Shown here: positions 8,665 through 17,183 of the stretch, piece by piece
How positions within the stretch are numbered: position 1 is the first letter of the stretch
How the letters are laid out: each line of letters begins with the position of its first letter
Assembly: GCA_964533215.1 (NCBI GenBank)
Contig: CAZHLJ010000001.1
Coordinates: forward strand, 1,178,001-1,242,000
Source of the DNA: Bact-08 sp964533215
GTDB lineage: Bacteria; Bacteroidota; Bacteroidia; Bacteroidales; UBA932
Reading direction: 5' to 3'
Length of the DNA: 64,000 bases
Made by a program: the position numbers and the translations under genes
Notes under the pieces: model-generated
The model's input: only the letters and a program-made list of their open reading frames with translations
The model's database searches: none
Told to the model about the DNA's origin: nothing

Positions 8665-10599
8665 ATGATTAATATTACTTTTCCGGACGGTAGTGTTCGT
8701 GCATTTGAAAAGGGTGTGACAGCGCATGACATTGCAATGAGCATCAGTCCAAGACTGGCGCAGGACATTCTTGCAGCTACTGTCAATTCTACAATTTATG
8801 AACTGAACAGACCCATAAATGAAGATTCTTCGATAAGACTTCATAAATGGGAAGACCAACAGGCAAAAAGCACGTTCTGGCACTCATCGTCCCATCTGAT
8901 GGCTGAGGCTCTTCAGATTCTCTATCCTGATATAAAATTCGGTATAGGACCTTCCATTGAGGTAGGGTTTTACTATGATGTGGATCTGGGAGACAAGACT
9001 ATTACAGAGGCAGATCTTGCCAGGATAGAGGATAAAATGCTTGAACTCGCACGCCAGAAGGAGTCATTTGTCAGAAGAGATGTGACCAAGGAAGAGGCTA
9101 TGGCTACCTACACTCAGAAAGGCGATGAATATAAATGTGATTTGATAAAGGATCTGCAGGATGGAACTATATCGTTTTATACAAACGGTTCTTTTACTGA
9201 TCTTTGCCGTGGACCTCATTTGGTGGACACCTCTGTCATCAAGGCAGTAAAACTTACATCTATTGCGGGCGCATACTGGAGGGGTAATGAAAAGAACAAA
9301 ATGCTTACCCGTATATATGGTGTCACATTCCCTCAGAAAAAATTACTGGACGAGTACCTAGTACTTATGGAAGAGGCCAAGAAGCGTGATCATAGGAAAC
9401 TTGGAAAGGAGCTTGAGCTTTTCGCTTTCTCTCAAAGAGTTGGTCAGGGACTTCCTTTATGGCTTCCAAGAGGTGCACAGCTCAGAGAGAGATTGGAGAA
9501 TTTCCTTAAAGCGGTGCAAAAGAAGGGTGGTTACCTGCCGGTCATAACTCCACACATAGGGCAGAAGGAGCTTTATGTCACTTCCGGTCATTATGCAAAA
9601 TATGGTGCTGACTCTTTTCAGCCAATCCATACACCACAAGAGGGAGAGGAGTTTCTTCTGAAACCAATGAATTGCCCTCATCACTGCGAAATATACAAGA
9701 CAAAGCCTCGTTCTTACAAGGATCTTCCTTTGAGGTTTGCCGAATTTGGCACAGTTTATCGCTATGAACAAAGTGGGGAGCTCCATGGTTTGACCCGGGT
9801 AAGAGGCTTTACTCAGGATGATGCTCACATTTTCTGTCGTCAGGATCAGATAAAGGAAGAGTTCAATAAGGTTATCGACATAGTTTTATATATATTTAAA
9901 ACTCTTGATTTTAAAGAGTATACGGCTCAGATTTCACTCAGGGACCCTAATAACAGGGAGAAATATATTGGAACAGACGAAAACTGGGAGAAGGCAGAGA
10001 GAGCAATTATCGAGTCTGCTGCAGAGAAGGGCTTAAAAACTGTCATTGAGTATGGTGAGGCTGCCTTCTATGGCCCTAAGCTTGACTTTATGGTAAGGGA
10101 TGCAATTGGAAGGAAGTGGCAGCTAGGGACAATTCAGGTTGACTATAACCTTCCTGAGAGGTTTGAACTGGAATATGTTGGGTCTGATGACAAGAAGTAT
10201 CGTCCTGTAATGATCCACAGAGCTCCGTTCGGCTCAATGGAGAGATTTGTAGCTGTGCTTATAGAGCATACAGGTGGCAAGTTCCCTCTTTGGCTGGCCC
10301 CTGAGCAAGCGGTGATACTCCCAATAAGTGAAAAATTTAACGAGTTTGCAAAAAAAGTTGTAGATTTACTTAATAATAACGATATTCGCGCCTCAATTGA
10401 CGACAGGAACGAAACTATCGGCAAAAAGATAAGGGAGAATGAGCTTAAAAGAGTTCCGTTCCTCCTTATTGTTGGTGAAAAAGAGGCTGAAGCCAATATG
10501 GTCTCTGTTCGCAAACAAGGCGATGGCGATAAAGGCCAGATGTCAATTGAAGGGTTTGTCAAGCTTATAGAAGACGAGATAAAACAACAGATTAATTAA
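8665..10599 (+). CDS. thrS: Threonyl-tRNA synthetase
   Basis: Class II aminoacyl-tRNA synthetase that charges tRNA-Thr. At 644 residues it is full length, with an N-terminal TGS domain (MINITFPDGS..., about 1-61), the editing domain with HSSSHLMAEAL near 72, the catalytic core with MNCPHHCEIYK near 335 and a motif-2 region (FAEFGTVYRYEQSGELHGL), motif 3 near 515 (HRAPFGSMERF), and a C-terminal anticodon-binding domain. It heads the conserved thrS-infC-rpmI-rplT block; infC begins 22 bases after its stop. Confidence 0.98.
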   Translation: MINITFPDGSVRAFEKGVTAHDIAMSISPRLAQDILAATVNSTIYELNRPINEDSSIRLHKWEDQQAKSTFWHSSSHLMAEALQILYPDIKFGIGPSIEVGFYYDVDLGDKTITEADLARIEDKMLELARQKESFVRRDVTKEEAMATYTQKGDEYKCDLIKDLQDGTISFYTNGSFTDLCRGPHLVDTSVIKAVKLTSIAGAYWRGNEKNKMLTRIYGVTFPQKKLLDEYLVLMEEAKKRDHRKLGKELELFAFSQRVGQGLPLWLPRGAQLRERLENFLKAVQKKGGYLPVITPHIGQKELYVTSGHYAKYGADSFQPIHTPQEGEEFLLKPMNCPHHCEIYKTKPRSYKDLPLRFAEFGTVYRYEQSGELHGLTRVRGFTQDDAHIFCRQDQIKEEFNKVIDIVLYIFKTLDFKEYTAQISLRDPNNREKYIGTDENWEKAERAIIESAAEKGLKTVIEYGEAAFYGPKLDFMVRDAIGRKWQLGTIQVDYNLPERFELEYVGSDDKKYRPVMIHRAPFGSMERFVAVLIEHTGGKFPLWLAPEQAVILPISEKFNEFAKKVVDLLNNNDIRASIDDRNETIGKKIRENELKRVPFLLIVGEKEAEANMVSVRKQGDGDKGQMSIEGFVKLIEDEIKQQIN

Positions 10600-10607
10600 C
10601 TTAAAAT

Positions 10608-10613
10608 AGGAGG
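10608..10613 (+). promoter_or_regulatory. Strong Shine-Dalgarno sequence that fixes the infC start
   Basis: AGGAGG with an 8-base spacer to the ATC codon at 10622. Such sequences are rare in Bacteroidota, so its presence at this distance supports initiation at the unusual codon rather than at the inner ATG at 10712. Confidence 0.8.
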
Positions 10614-10621
10614 ATTTACTT

Positions 10622-11242
10622 ATCGCTACACCTTTTAAACCACGCCCGGGAGGATTTATCAAACGGACACCTACACAGAATCGGCCTGCAAATTCCGGCC
10701 CAAGGCCTCAAATGGGCGGTTCTAAAGAAGCAGGTCCGAAAATGAATAATGAGATTACAGCTGCTCGCGTAAGAGTAGTTGGCGAAAATGTCCCTAATCC
10801 TGGAGTTTTTTCCCTTTTTGAGGCAATAAAGATGGCAGAGGCGTTAGAGCTGGATTTAGTGGAGATTTCTCCAAACGTTGATCCACCTGTCTGCAAGATC
10901 ATCGACTATCAGAAGTATATCTATCAGCAGAGGAAAAAGGCAAAGGAGATGAAAGCCAATGCCAGTAAGGTTGTTATTAAAGAGATACGTTTCGGTCCAA
11001 ATACAGATGAACACGATTTTCAGTTTAAGCTCAAGCATGCTCAGGAATTCCTACAAGAGGGTTCTAAAGTTAAGGCTTTCGTGTTTTTTAAAGGAAGATC
11101 GATTCTTTTCTCTCAGCAAGGTGAGAAGCTGCTGCTTCGATTTGCCCTGGAGCTTGAAGAAGTCGGGAAAGCTGAGCAGATGCCAAAATTAGAGGGAAAG
11201 CGTATGATAATGATGCTTACACCTGTTAAGAAGAATAAATAA
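10622..11242 (+). CDS. infC: Translation initiation factor IF-3 with a probable AUC start codon
   Basis: IF-3 binds the 30S subunit, blocks premature 50S joining and checks the initiation codon. The reading frame extends upstream of the first ATG (10712) as ATPFKPRPGGFIKRTPT..., which resembles the N-terminal extension of Bacteroidota IF-3. Between the in-frame stop at 10607-10609 and 10712 there is no in-frame ATG, GTG or TTG, and the ATC at 10622-10624 sits 8 bases after AGGAGG. E. coli infC starts with AUU, which lets IF-3 repress its own translation; the same logic is likely here. From ATC the product has 206 residues. The IF-3 N domain follows (VRVVGENVPNPGVFSLFEA) and then the C domain (KEIRFGPNTDEHDFQFK). 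If only the ATG were used the product would have 176 residues. Confidence 0.92.
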   Translation: MATPFKPRPGGFIKRTPTQNRPANSGPRPQMGGSKEAGPKMNNEITAARVRVVGENVPNPGVFSLFEAIKMAEALELDLVEISPNVDPPVCKIIDYQKYIYQQRKKAKEMKANASKVVIKEIRFGPNTDEHDFQFKLKHAQEFLQEGSKVKAFVFFKGRSILFSQQGEKLLLRFALELEEVGKAEQMPKLEGKRMIMMLTPVKKNK

Positions 11243-11267
11243 TTTTAACTATTTAAAATAAGTACAA

Positions 11268-11462
11268 ATGCCCAAAATCAAGACCATCTCCGGTGCCAAA
11301 AAGCGTTTTACGCTTACCGGATCGGGAAAGGTGAAAAGAAAGCATGCTTTCAAAAGTCACATTTTAACCAAAAAAACTACAAAACAGAAACGTAATCTGA
11401 CCTATTCTTCAACTGTTGATAAGACAGATGAGAAGAGAATCAAGATTATGTTGCTTGCGTAA
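11268..11462 (+). CDS. rpmI: 50S ribosomal protein L35
   Basis: 64 residues, strongly basic, beginning MPKIKTISGAKKRF with the typical TGSGKVKRKHAFKSH segment. L35 is a late-assembling large-subunit protein. It sits in the conserved infC-rpmI-rplT order, 25 bases after infC. Confidence 0.97.
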   Translation: MPKIKTISGAKKRFTLTGSGKVKRKHAFKSHILTKKTTKQKRNLTYSSTVDKTDEKRIKIMLLA

Positions 11463-11483
11463 CTATTTATTAACCTGGATGAA

Positions 11484-11516
11484 CAGCTGAAAAGTCTCTC
11501 AAAGGGGAGGGCGCTG
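11484..11516 (+). promoter_or_regulatory. Candidate RNA hairpin between rpmI and rplT
   Basis: The 76-base gap between L35 and L20 can fold: CAGC (11484-11487) with GCTG (11513-11516) outside, and CTCTC (11496-11500) with GGGAG (11505-11509) inside. The patch is GC-rich for this genome. L20 represses its own operon through an RNA mimic of 23S rRNA in other bacteria; whether this hairpin plays that part is only a suggestion. Confidence 0.3.
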
Positions 11517-11538
11517 ACATTCTTAAAAACAAATCAAA

Positions 11539-11886
11539 ATGCCAAGATCGGTCAATTCGGTAGCGTCAAGAGCTCGCCGTAAAAAAATTCTGAAACTCAC
11601 ACGAGGTAATTTTCTTGCCCGTGCAAATGTGTGGACGGTAGCAAAGAACACCTGGGAAAAGGGTCTTCAATATGCTTATCGTGATCGTAAAACCAAAAAA
11701 CGTCATTTCCGTTCTCTTTGGATACAGAGAATAAATGCTGCTGCAAGGCAACATGGGATGAACTACTCTGAGTTTATGGGTCTTATTGCCAAAAACAACA
11801 TCGGTCTAAACCGGAAGGTACTTGCCGATTTAGCGATGAACAATCCAAAAGCTTTCGAAGTTATTATCAATTCAGTAAAAAAATAG
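11539..11886 (+). CDS. rplT: 50S ribosomal protein L20
   Basis: 115 residues, basic, beginning MPRSVNSVASRARRKKILKL with the typical FRSLWIQRINAAARQHGMNYS core. L20 is an early-assembly protein of the large subunit. It is the last gene of the thrS-infC-rpmI-rplT block; lepB follows after 6 bases. Confidence 0.97.
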   Translation: MPRSVNSVASRARRKKILKLTRGNFLARANVWTVAKNTWEKGLQYAYRDRKTKKRHFRSLWIQRINAAARQHGMNYSEFMGLIAKNNIGLNRKVLADLAMNNPKAFEVIINSVKK

Positions 11887-11892
11887 ATTTCT

Positions 11893-13242
11893 TTGAAAAA
11901 TCTCCAGATATTAGGTAACAGGTGGTTCAAATGTGCATTTTGGGCCACTTTGTACTTACTTTGGGTTATTTGGTTCGGTAATTTGTGGTTCATTCTTGGA
12001 CTGCTTATTATATTCGACCTTTATATCACGAAGAAGGTTAAATGGGCTTTCTGGAAAAAGAGATATAAAAAAGGGGAAAAGAGAAACGCCTGGTTAGACT
12101 GGCTTGATGCAATCATTTTTGCTCTCATTGCCTCCACATTCATAAAGGCTTTCTTTTTTGAGGCCTATATGATTCCAACCTCTTCAATGGAGAGAACTCT
12201 TATGACTGGTGACTATCTCTTTGTGAGCAAAGTTGCCTATGGTCCTAAGGTCTCTCAGACACCTATCTCGTTTCCATTGGTTCATAATGTTTTGCCTATT
12301 ACCGGAGGGGAGTCATACCTCAAATGGATCAAGAATCCCTACAGGAGGATGGCTGGTTTCAGAAAAGTCAAGAATGATGATATAGTTGTATTCAACTTCC
12401 CACATGGAGATACTGTACTCAAAGCAGATCCCACAGCCGATTACTACACTTATGTGAGACTATATGGTCGGGATTATACTCTTAAGACCTATGGTCCTGT
12501 AGTTGTACGACCGGATGATAAGAAAGACAACTATGTAAAGAGGTGTGTTGCAATTGCGGGTGATTCGCTTGAGATTATAAACGGTAAGGTTCATATCAAT
12601 GGGGTTCCTCAAAAGAACTACCCAGGAATACAGAACACCTATACTGTCTATACCAACGGTACACCTATTAATTCCAAAATAATTGAGGATATGGGACTAA
12701 ATGTGGGAGAACTTTTCTTCGACTCAAATCTTCCCGGATATCCTGCCTTTCCTTTAAATGAGGATGAGGTTGCCAAAGTCAAGTCTTTTGGAAATGTAGT
12801 TGAAATACGCCAGAACATAGATACATATCCTCCTGATGTTCCAGATTCCCCGCTTATGATCTTTCCTTTTTCGGAAAACTTCAAGTGGACAAGGGATAAT
12901 TTTGGACCGCTGTGGATTCCAGCAGCTGGAAGCAGTGTAGATCTTTCTTTGGAAAATCTGCCTTTGTACAGCAGGATCATTACAGCATACGAGCATAACA
13001 AGCTAGAGGTTAAGGGTGGTCAGATATTTATCAATGGAAAGGTTGCAGCCAGCTATACTTTTAAATTGAATTACTACTTTATGATGGGTGACAACAGACA
13101 TAATTCGCTCGATTCCCGCTACTGGGGGTTTGTGCCGGAATCTCACATTGTTGGAACACCATCTGTCGTTTGGTTTTCGAAGGACCAATACAACTCTTTT
13201 CCAAAGAATATAAGGTGGAAGAGGATTTTTAAAAATGTGTAA
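11893..13242 (+). CDS. lepB: Signal peptidase I
   Basis: Inner-membrane serine protease that removes signal peptides from exported proteins. It has 449 residues, longer than E. coli LepB, with a large middle insertion usual in Bacteroidota. Hydrophobic segments lie at about 14-43 and 68-90. The catalytic Ser is in PTSSMERTL (Ser98) and the general-base Lys in NYVKRCVAIAGD (Lys216). The late box GDNRHNSLDSRYWGFVPE is intact near 395-412. The start is a TTG at 11893, 6 bases after rplT; the first ATG in frame lies well inside the protein, so the TTG is preferred. Confidence 0.95.
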   Translation: MKNLQILGNRWFKCAFWATLYLLWVIWFGNLWFILGLLIIFDLYITKKVKWAFWKKRYKKGEKRNAWLDWLDAIIFALIASTFIKAFFFEAYMIPTSSMERTLMTGDYLFVSKVAYGPKVSQTPISFPLVHNVLPITGGESYLKWIKNPYRRMAGFRKVKNDDIVVFNFPHGDTVLKADPTADYYTYVRLYGRDYTLKTYGPVVVRPDDKKDNYVKRCVAIAGDSLEIINGKVHINGVPQKNYPGIQNTYTVYTNGTPINSKIIEDMGLNVGELFFDSNLPGYPAFPLNEDEVAKVKSFGNVVEIRQNIDTYPPDVPDSPLMIFPFSENFKWTRDNFGPLWIPAAGSSVDLSLENLPLYSRIITAYEHNKLEVKGGQIFINGKVAASYTFKLNYYFMMGDNRHNSLDSRYWGFVPESHIVGTPSVVWFSKDQYNSFPKNIRWKRIFKNV

Positions 13243-13245
13243 ATA

Positions 13246-13277
13246 TTTGGAAAATATAAAAGAAATCCCGATATTTG
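13246..13277 (+). promoter_or_regulatory. Promoter of rpmB-rpmG-DUF4295
   Basis: TTTG (13246-13249), 20 bases, GATATTTG (13270-13277): a perfect -33 box and spacing, with one mismatch in the -7 element. It begins right after the lepB stop and lies 49 bases before rpmB. Confidence 0.55.
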
Positions 13278-13326
13278 CAGCCCCTTAAAGGGTATTTTAA
13301 CGAAATAATAAATACAGTATACAAAA

Positions 13327-13569
13327 ATGGCACGTGTTTGTCAAGTTACAGGTAAAAAAAGGATGATCGGGAACAATGTTTCTCACTCAAAGCGTCGTAC
13401 CAAACGCGAGTTCGCTCCAAATTTGCAGAACAAACGTTTCTGGCTGGAAGAAGAGCAGAGGTTCATCAATCTTAAGGTTTCTGCCGCAGGGATGCGCACA
13501 ATCAACAAAAATGGCTTAAGTGCAGTAATCAAGAAAGCACAAGCTCAAGGTTTACTTAATTTGGTATAA
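13327..13569 (+). CDS. rpmB: 50S ribosomal protein L28
   Basis: 80 residues starting MARVCQVTGKKRMIGNNVSH. Only one Cys is present, so this is the zinc-free form. The order rpmB-rpmG-DUF4295 is conserved in Bacteroidota, and the three genes follow one another within 11 to 25 bases. Confidence 0.97.
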   Translation: MARVCQVTGKKRMIGNNVSHSKRRTKREFAPNLQNKRFWLEEEQRFINLKVSAAGMRTINKNGLSAVIKKAQAQGLLNLV

Positions 13570-13580
13570 TATAGAAGAAT

Positions 13581-13763
13581 ATGGCAAAGAAAGGTAATAG
13601 AGTTCAGGTTATCCTCGAGTGTACCGAACAGAGAGAAAGTGGTGTTCCAGGAATTTCACGTTACATCACCACAAAAAATAAAAAGAATACGACTCAGCGT
13701 CTGGAACGTAAGAAATACAATCCTTTTCTAAAGAAAGTGACTGTACATCGTGAGATTAAGTAA
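13581..13763 (+). CDS. rpmG: 50S ribosomal protein L33
   Basis: 60 residues, MAKKGNRVQVILECTEQRES..., ending in NPFLKKVTVHREIK. The paired CxxC zinc ligands are missing (a single Cys is left), so this is the zinc-independent form. It starts 11 bases after rpmB. Confidence 0.96.
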   Translation: MAKKGNRVQVILECTEQRESGVPGISRYITTKNKKNTTQRLERKKYNPFLKKVTVHREIK

Positions 13764-13788
13764 TAAGAACAAAAAATAAGATTATACA

Positions 13789-13950
13789 ATGGCAAAGAAA
13801 GTAGTTGCTACCTTCGGTGGCACAAAGGGCTCAGGAAAGAACAATGTTAAGTGTATTCGTATGGTACGCTCTGAGCGTAGTGGTTCTTATGCTTTCCAGG
13901 AGGAGATGGTTCCAACTGAGTTGGCAAAAGAGTATTTCGAAAAGAAATAA
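13789..13950 (+). CDS. DUF4295 small basic protein
   Basis: 53 residues (MAKKVVATFGGTKGSGKNNV... to FEKK), ATG at 13789, stop at 13948-13950. This Bacteroidota family always travels with rpmB and rpmG, as here (25 bases after rpmG), and is probably ribosome-associated; its exact role is unknown. It is rich in Lys with a short acidic C-terminal part. Confidence 0.88.
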   Translation: MAKKVVATFGGTKGSGKNNVKCIRMVRSERSGSYAFQEEMVPTELAKEYFEKK

Positions 13951-13974
13951 ATTCTTTATTAGATATTAAATTTG

Positions 13975-14005
13975 GGCTGTATCATTAAGATGCAGCCTTT
14001 TTTTT
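13975..14005. terminator. Rho-independent terminator after the rpmB operon
   Basis: Stem GGCTGTATC / GATGCAGCC (13975-13983 and 13989-13997, one G-U pair), 5-base loop, then eight T. It lies 24 bases after the DUF4295 stop and just before the convergent CBS/kinase-like gene. Confidence 0.88.
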
Positions 14006-14012
14006 ATTGTTA

Positions 14013-15101
14013 TTAAAACGTGTAAGGGATTGAAAGGTATGTTGTAAGATTATTGTGGTCATCCATCTCAATAGACATTGTTCCTTCCAGTTCTTCTGTC
14101 AGATTCTTTGTTATGTCTATTTTTTGATTCTGGTAGATCAGATCGGTTGGACAAATATCCTTTTTACCAGAGATGTAAGCAATCAGATATTGCTTTTTTG
14201 TCATGTCGATTGATATGTTGTAGCTCTTTATGTAAAACTGGATTTTTGACTTGTATTCAAATAATTCGTACCCGATTTCGATACACTTGTTCTTGCTGCC
14301 GTTAGATAGCTTTATGTTGGTCTCAATCATATTGAACAATAGCATGTATAGCTTATTGTAATTTGTATATATGAAAAGGTTTGAGTCTTCTGCCTGTCGT
14401 AGTATTTTCAGGTTATAATCCCCTTTTATAGCGGCTTCTTCGAAATGCTCTATTAGTTTGCATAACATTGGCTCTATTGTGGCGATATCTTTTTTCTCTG
14501 GGATATGTTCTCCCGAAATCACAGGTGATAATCCACACATACTCTCTATTGCATTGGAGAGCTGTTCAGAGCTTTGCCTGATAGTAGACAGGTAATGGTT
14601 TGTTTCCCCTGCTTGCACCTCAGAATTAGGAAGGCTTACTATACAGCTCATTTGTTCTAATGCTTTGTTCAATGGAGATTTTACATCCTGGGCAAGATTT
14701 CTTATAAGAGATTTTCGAGCCTCATTGGAAAATATAGCCTCGTTTGAAAGTTGGTTGAGTTTGTCAGCCAAGATTTTAATTGCAATGTTCTTTTCAAGAA
14801 TACCAAGGAAATTGTCATCGTCATATACGGCAAGTGCATCAGTGGAAATCTTGTTGAATTTTAATAGGATTTCATTAAGAGTGTCGTTTATCTGAATTAT
14901 CTCCTTATTTGTAAGGCATTCAAGAACGGATTTGTCATAACTGCCAATGACGTCCAGAGATGACAGGATACCAAAATATTTTTGACGTTCATCCACTACC
15001 ACAGCGTACCCCTTGTCATTGAGAAAGCTTTCGCACTTTTTGACAGGATCTTCCGGATGAACCGTCGGATATTTATCGGTAAGGCAATTCTGGATGTTCA
15101 T
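14013..15101 (-). CDS. CBS-domain protein fused to a degenerate histidine-kinase core
   Basis: 362 residues from the ATG at 15101; a longer frame to 15263 exists but would run into the FISUMP gene, and MNIQNCLTDKYPTVHPEDPV is a normal CBS start. Residues 1-115 hold a CBS pair (GYAVVVDERQKYFGILSSLD and ALAVYDDDNFLGILEKN), a module that binds adenosyl ligands. Residues 125-165 resemble the dimerisation helix of sensor kinases, but where the phosphoacceptor His should be there is Gln138 (LAQDVKSPLN). Residues 205-362 resemble the ATPase domain with a damaged N box (LLFNMIETNIKLS) and no DxGxG loop. It is therefore probably a signalling scaffold and not an active kinase. It lies 29 bases after the last FISUMP gene, same strand, so it may be the end of that operon. 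Confidence 0.65.
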   Translation of the reverse strand: MNIQNCLTDKYPTVHPEDPVKKCESFLNDKGYAVVVDERQKYFGILSSLDVIGSYDKSVLECLTNKEIIQINDTLNEILLKFNKISTDALAVYDDDNFLGILEKNIAIKILADKLNQLSNEAIFSNEARKSLIRNLAQDVKSPLNKALEQMSCIVSLPNSEVQAGETNHYLSTIRQSSEQLSNAIESMCGLSPVISGEHIPEKKDIATIEPMLCKLIEHFEEAAIKGDYNLKILRQAEDSNLFIYTNYNKLYMLLFNMIETNIKLSNGSKNKCIEIGYELFEYKSKIQFYIKSYNISIDMTKKQYLIAYISGKKDICPTDLIYQNQKIDITKNLTEELEGTMSIEMDDHNNLTTYLSIPYTF

Positions 15102-15130
15102 ATTTTTGCTTTTTACATGAATTGTCTTTT

Positions 15131-17173
15131 TTATAGGGTAAACTCCTTCACACAACGAACAGCAAATCCATAACCTCTCCAAAGGGTATTTGTAGAAGTC
15201 GGATAGGTATTGTTTAGATATAAGTTGTATGAATTTGTACCTGAAACAGTAGCAGACCAGCAACCACCTTCAGAGTTGGCAGAACCGACAATTCCAGAAC
15301 ATCCATTTCGATAGCCATTCAAGCTCCAATAACCAGCATTATATGGGTTAGTCCAAGTCCAACCATAATTTGCATATGTTCCGTTAGAGTTGTACAGCCC
15401 AGTCCATGGAGAATATCCACTTCTGAAAGGAGGAACCCTCCATCCGGCAGGACATGGGTCAAATATAGTCTTGGCTGTCGGAGTGGTAGCACTGGCTCCT
15501 CCCCACAAAGCATCATTTTTATTGGTAGAGTTAGAGAACCAATCATAGGGTGAGGTAGATTTGAAGTAAAAGATATTCGGTTTTAAGTATGAGCTGTCTA
15601 TATTATTGTTTACGCTTACCTCTCTGTAGTTTATTGACGTAACCTTTCCGTAGAGTGTAGCTTCTGTAGATGAAGAGGTTAATGTTGTAGAACCAGGAAA
15701 AGGATCTTTCCTTCCCCATTGATAAACAAGCCCAATTGTTCCTATCTGACCAGGAGTATTATCTGTTGCGCCAAGGTTGCGGTCCATGAAATCCAGAGGG
15801 TTGCTTGTGTTGAAATTGTATATAGTACCAGTATTCGGATTATAGCTTGTAACCCATATATGCCAGCTCCAGAGTATATTTCCGGTTCCATTAGCTCCGC
15901 TGTATGCTGCGATGACGGCATTGCCGGGAGAGCCCGAAGCAGTTGCGCAAACAGTCTGTGCTGTTGAGTTGAAGCTACTTAGGGTTATAAGGCCGTTAGA
16001 TGTCTGCCATAAAACAGCAATAGAAGCTGCTGTATGTGTCGTAGGAAGCCCTGTACCTGCAACATCTCCTCCGTTACCCTTGATTCCAATTGGAATATTG
16101 ATTGTGCTGTTTGGAGCGATTATATGACAATTTGCAGGGGAAACAGGATCTCCAATTGTTGTGATACGGGAGTCTGTAATGTCAATGCCTGTGATTGATA
16201 GGTTTATGCTGTGTGATGCATTGGAGTTTATATTGTAGTCTGTTATGGAGTTTTTTCCGATAAAAATCTTGTAGATTACAGTTTTAGTGGAAGTGTAGGC
16301 TCCATATGGAAAATATTCTCCTGTGATTTCAAGATAGGTCGACTTTGTTGGTGCAGTACCGGCTTTCTGTAATGCTGAGGTATTTGAAGAGACCTGTCCC
16401 CTGATGTTTTCTGGCATATAAAAAACTGCATAGCCCGAGGTCTGTCCAATACCACTGCCTGGAGAAGGATAATCTATAGTGGAAGAAGGCTCTGCAACGG
16501 TTGAGTTGGATGGGTTACTCAAGTATGAAGATACAGCAGGGACGGACTTAAGTGCAATTGAGGTGACCTTAATGATTGCTCCAACCTCTCCAGTTTTCAA
16601 TGAAAGAGTGCAAGTATAATTAAGGGTTATCTTTGCACTAAGACGAGATAAACTTGCAGATATTGATGTTCCGTTTGCAGTTATGTCTCCCTGGTAGATT
16701 CCCGTCATAGGCAAGTAGTATTTGCCGGAGATAAGTGTAAAATTATTATTTTCAGAGGTATATGTTATTGTTCTCGCCTTTAAGGTTGAAATTGCATAGC
16801 TGTTCAAAGGGGCGTTTGCAGAGTTGAACAGAGTATTGTTTCCTGTATTTGCAATGAAATATACACTTTGCCCTGAGCCTGTCAGCAGGTTAAGATTCAT
16901 ATTGGTTATTTGGGGAGCGCTGTAGTAATCGGCCTTAACCAATACCGAGGCATCTTCTTGTCCGTTAAACTGGAGAACCCACAAATCTGCTACACTGTTT
17001 TCATCGATTGTATTATTGGTTTTTGTTGCTGAGATATCCAGCGAGGAGACACTAAGCTTGCACGAAACCTTGGCCGGGAAACCGCTGTCAATAGGACCAT
17101 GACCTGAATCTGCAGCCTTTTGGCAAGCGAGCAATAATAGAACGGATGATATGTATATTATAAATTTTTGCAT
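15131..17173 (-). CDS. FISUMP lipoprotein with a DUF4906/Mfa2-like N-terminus
   Basis: 680 residues. A lipoprotein signal ends at Cys17 (SSVLLLLACQKA). Residues 30-340 differ from the other FISUMP genes and resemble DUF4906/Mfa2-type fimbrial modules (VADLWVLQFNGQED near 61). Residues 348-443 are the middle module shared by all six (NCHIIAPNSTINIPIGIKGN to ILWSWHIWVT). Residues 463-676 are the FISUMP domain: MDRNLGAT, VYQWGRKDPFPGS, FDPCPAGWRVPPF and AVRCVKEF. The middle/FISUMP junction is almost identical to that of the gene at 21250-23250, although their N-termini are unrelated. The likely role is a surface or pilus-tip protein; no ligand can be inferred. It is the last of the six. Confidence 0.85.
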   Translation of the reverse strand: MQKFIIYISSVLLLLACQKAADSGHGPIDSGFPAKVSCKLSVSSLDISATKTNNTIDENSVADLWVLQFNGQEDASVLVKADYYSAPQITNMNLNLLTGSGQSVYFIANTGNNTLFNSANAPLNSYAISTLKARTITYTSENNNFTLISGKYYLPMTGIYQGDITANGTSISASLSRLSAKITLNYTCTLSLKTGEVGAIIKVTSIALKSVPAVSSYLSNPSNSTVAEPSSTIDYPSPGSGIGQTSGYAVFYMPENIRGQVSSNTSALQKAGTAPTKSTYLEITGEYFPYGAYTSTKTVIYKIFIGKNSITDYNINSNASHSINLSITGIDITDSRITTIGDPVSPANCHIIAPNSTINIPIGIKGNGGDVAGTGLPTTHTAASIAVLWQTSNGLITLSSFNSTAQTVCATASGSPGNAVIAAYSGANGTGNILWSWHIWVTSYNPNTGTIYNFNTSNPLDFMDRNLGATDNTPGQIGTIGLVYQWGRKDPFPGSTTLTSSSTEATLYGKVTSINYREVSVNNNIDSSYLKPNIFYFKSTSPYDWFSNSTNKNDALWGGASATTPTAKTIFDPCPAGWRVPPFRSGYSPWTGLYNSNGTYANYGWTWTNPYNAGYWSLNGYRNGCSGIVGSANSEGGCWSATVSGTNSYNLYLNNTYPTSTNTLWRGYGFAVRCVKEFTL

Positions 17174-17183
17174 AGTATTTATA

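Noticed and set aside
10712..11242. IF-3 starting at the first ATG
   Set aside because: The upstream in-frame sequence is IF-3-like and the Shine-Dalgarno points to the ATC at 10622; the ATG has no signal of its own.
15102..15263. 54-residue N-terminal extension of the CBS/kinase-like protein
   Set aside because: It lies over the end of the FISUMP gene and is Cys- and aromatic-rich without family likeness; the inner ATG gives a normal CBS start.
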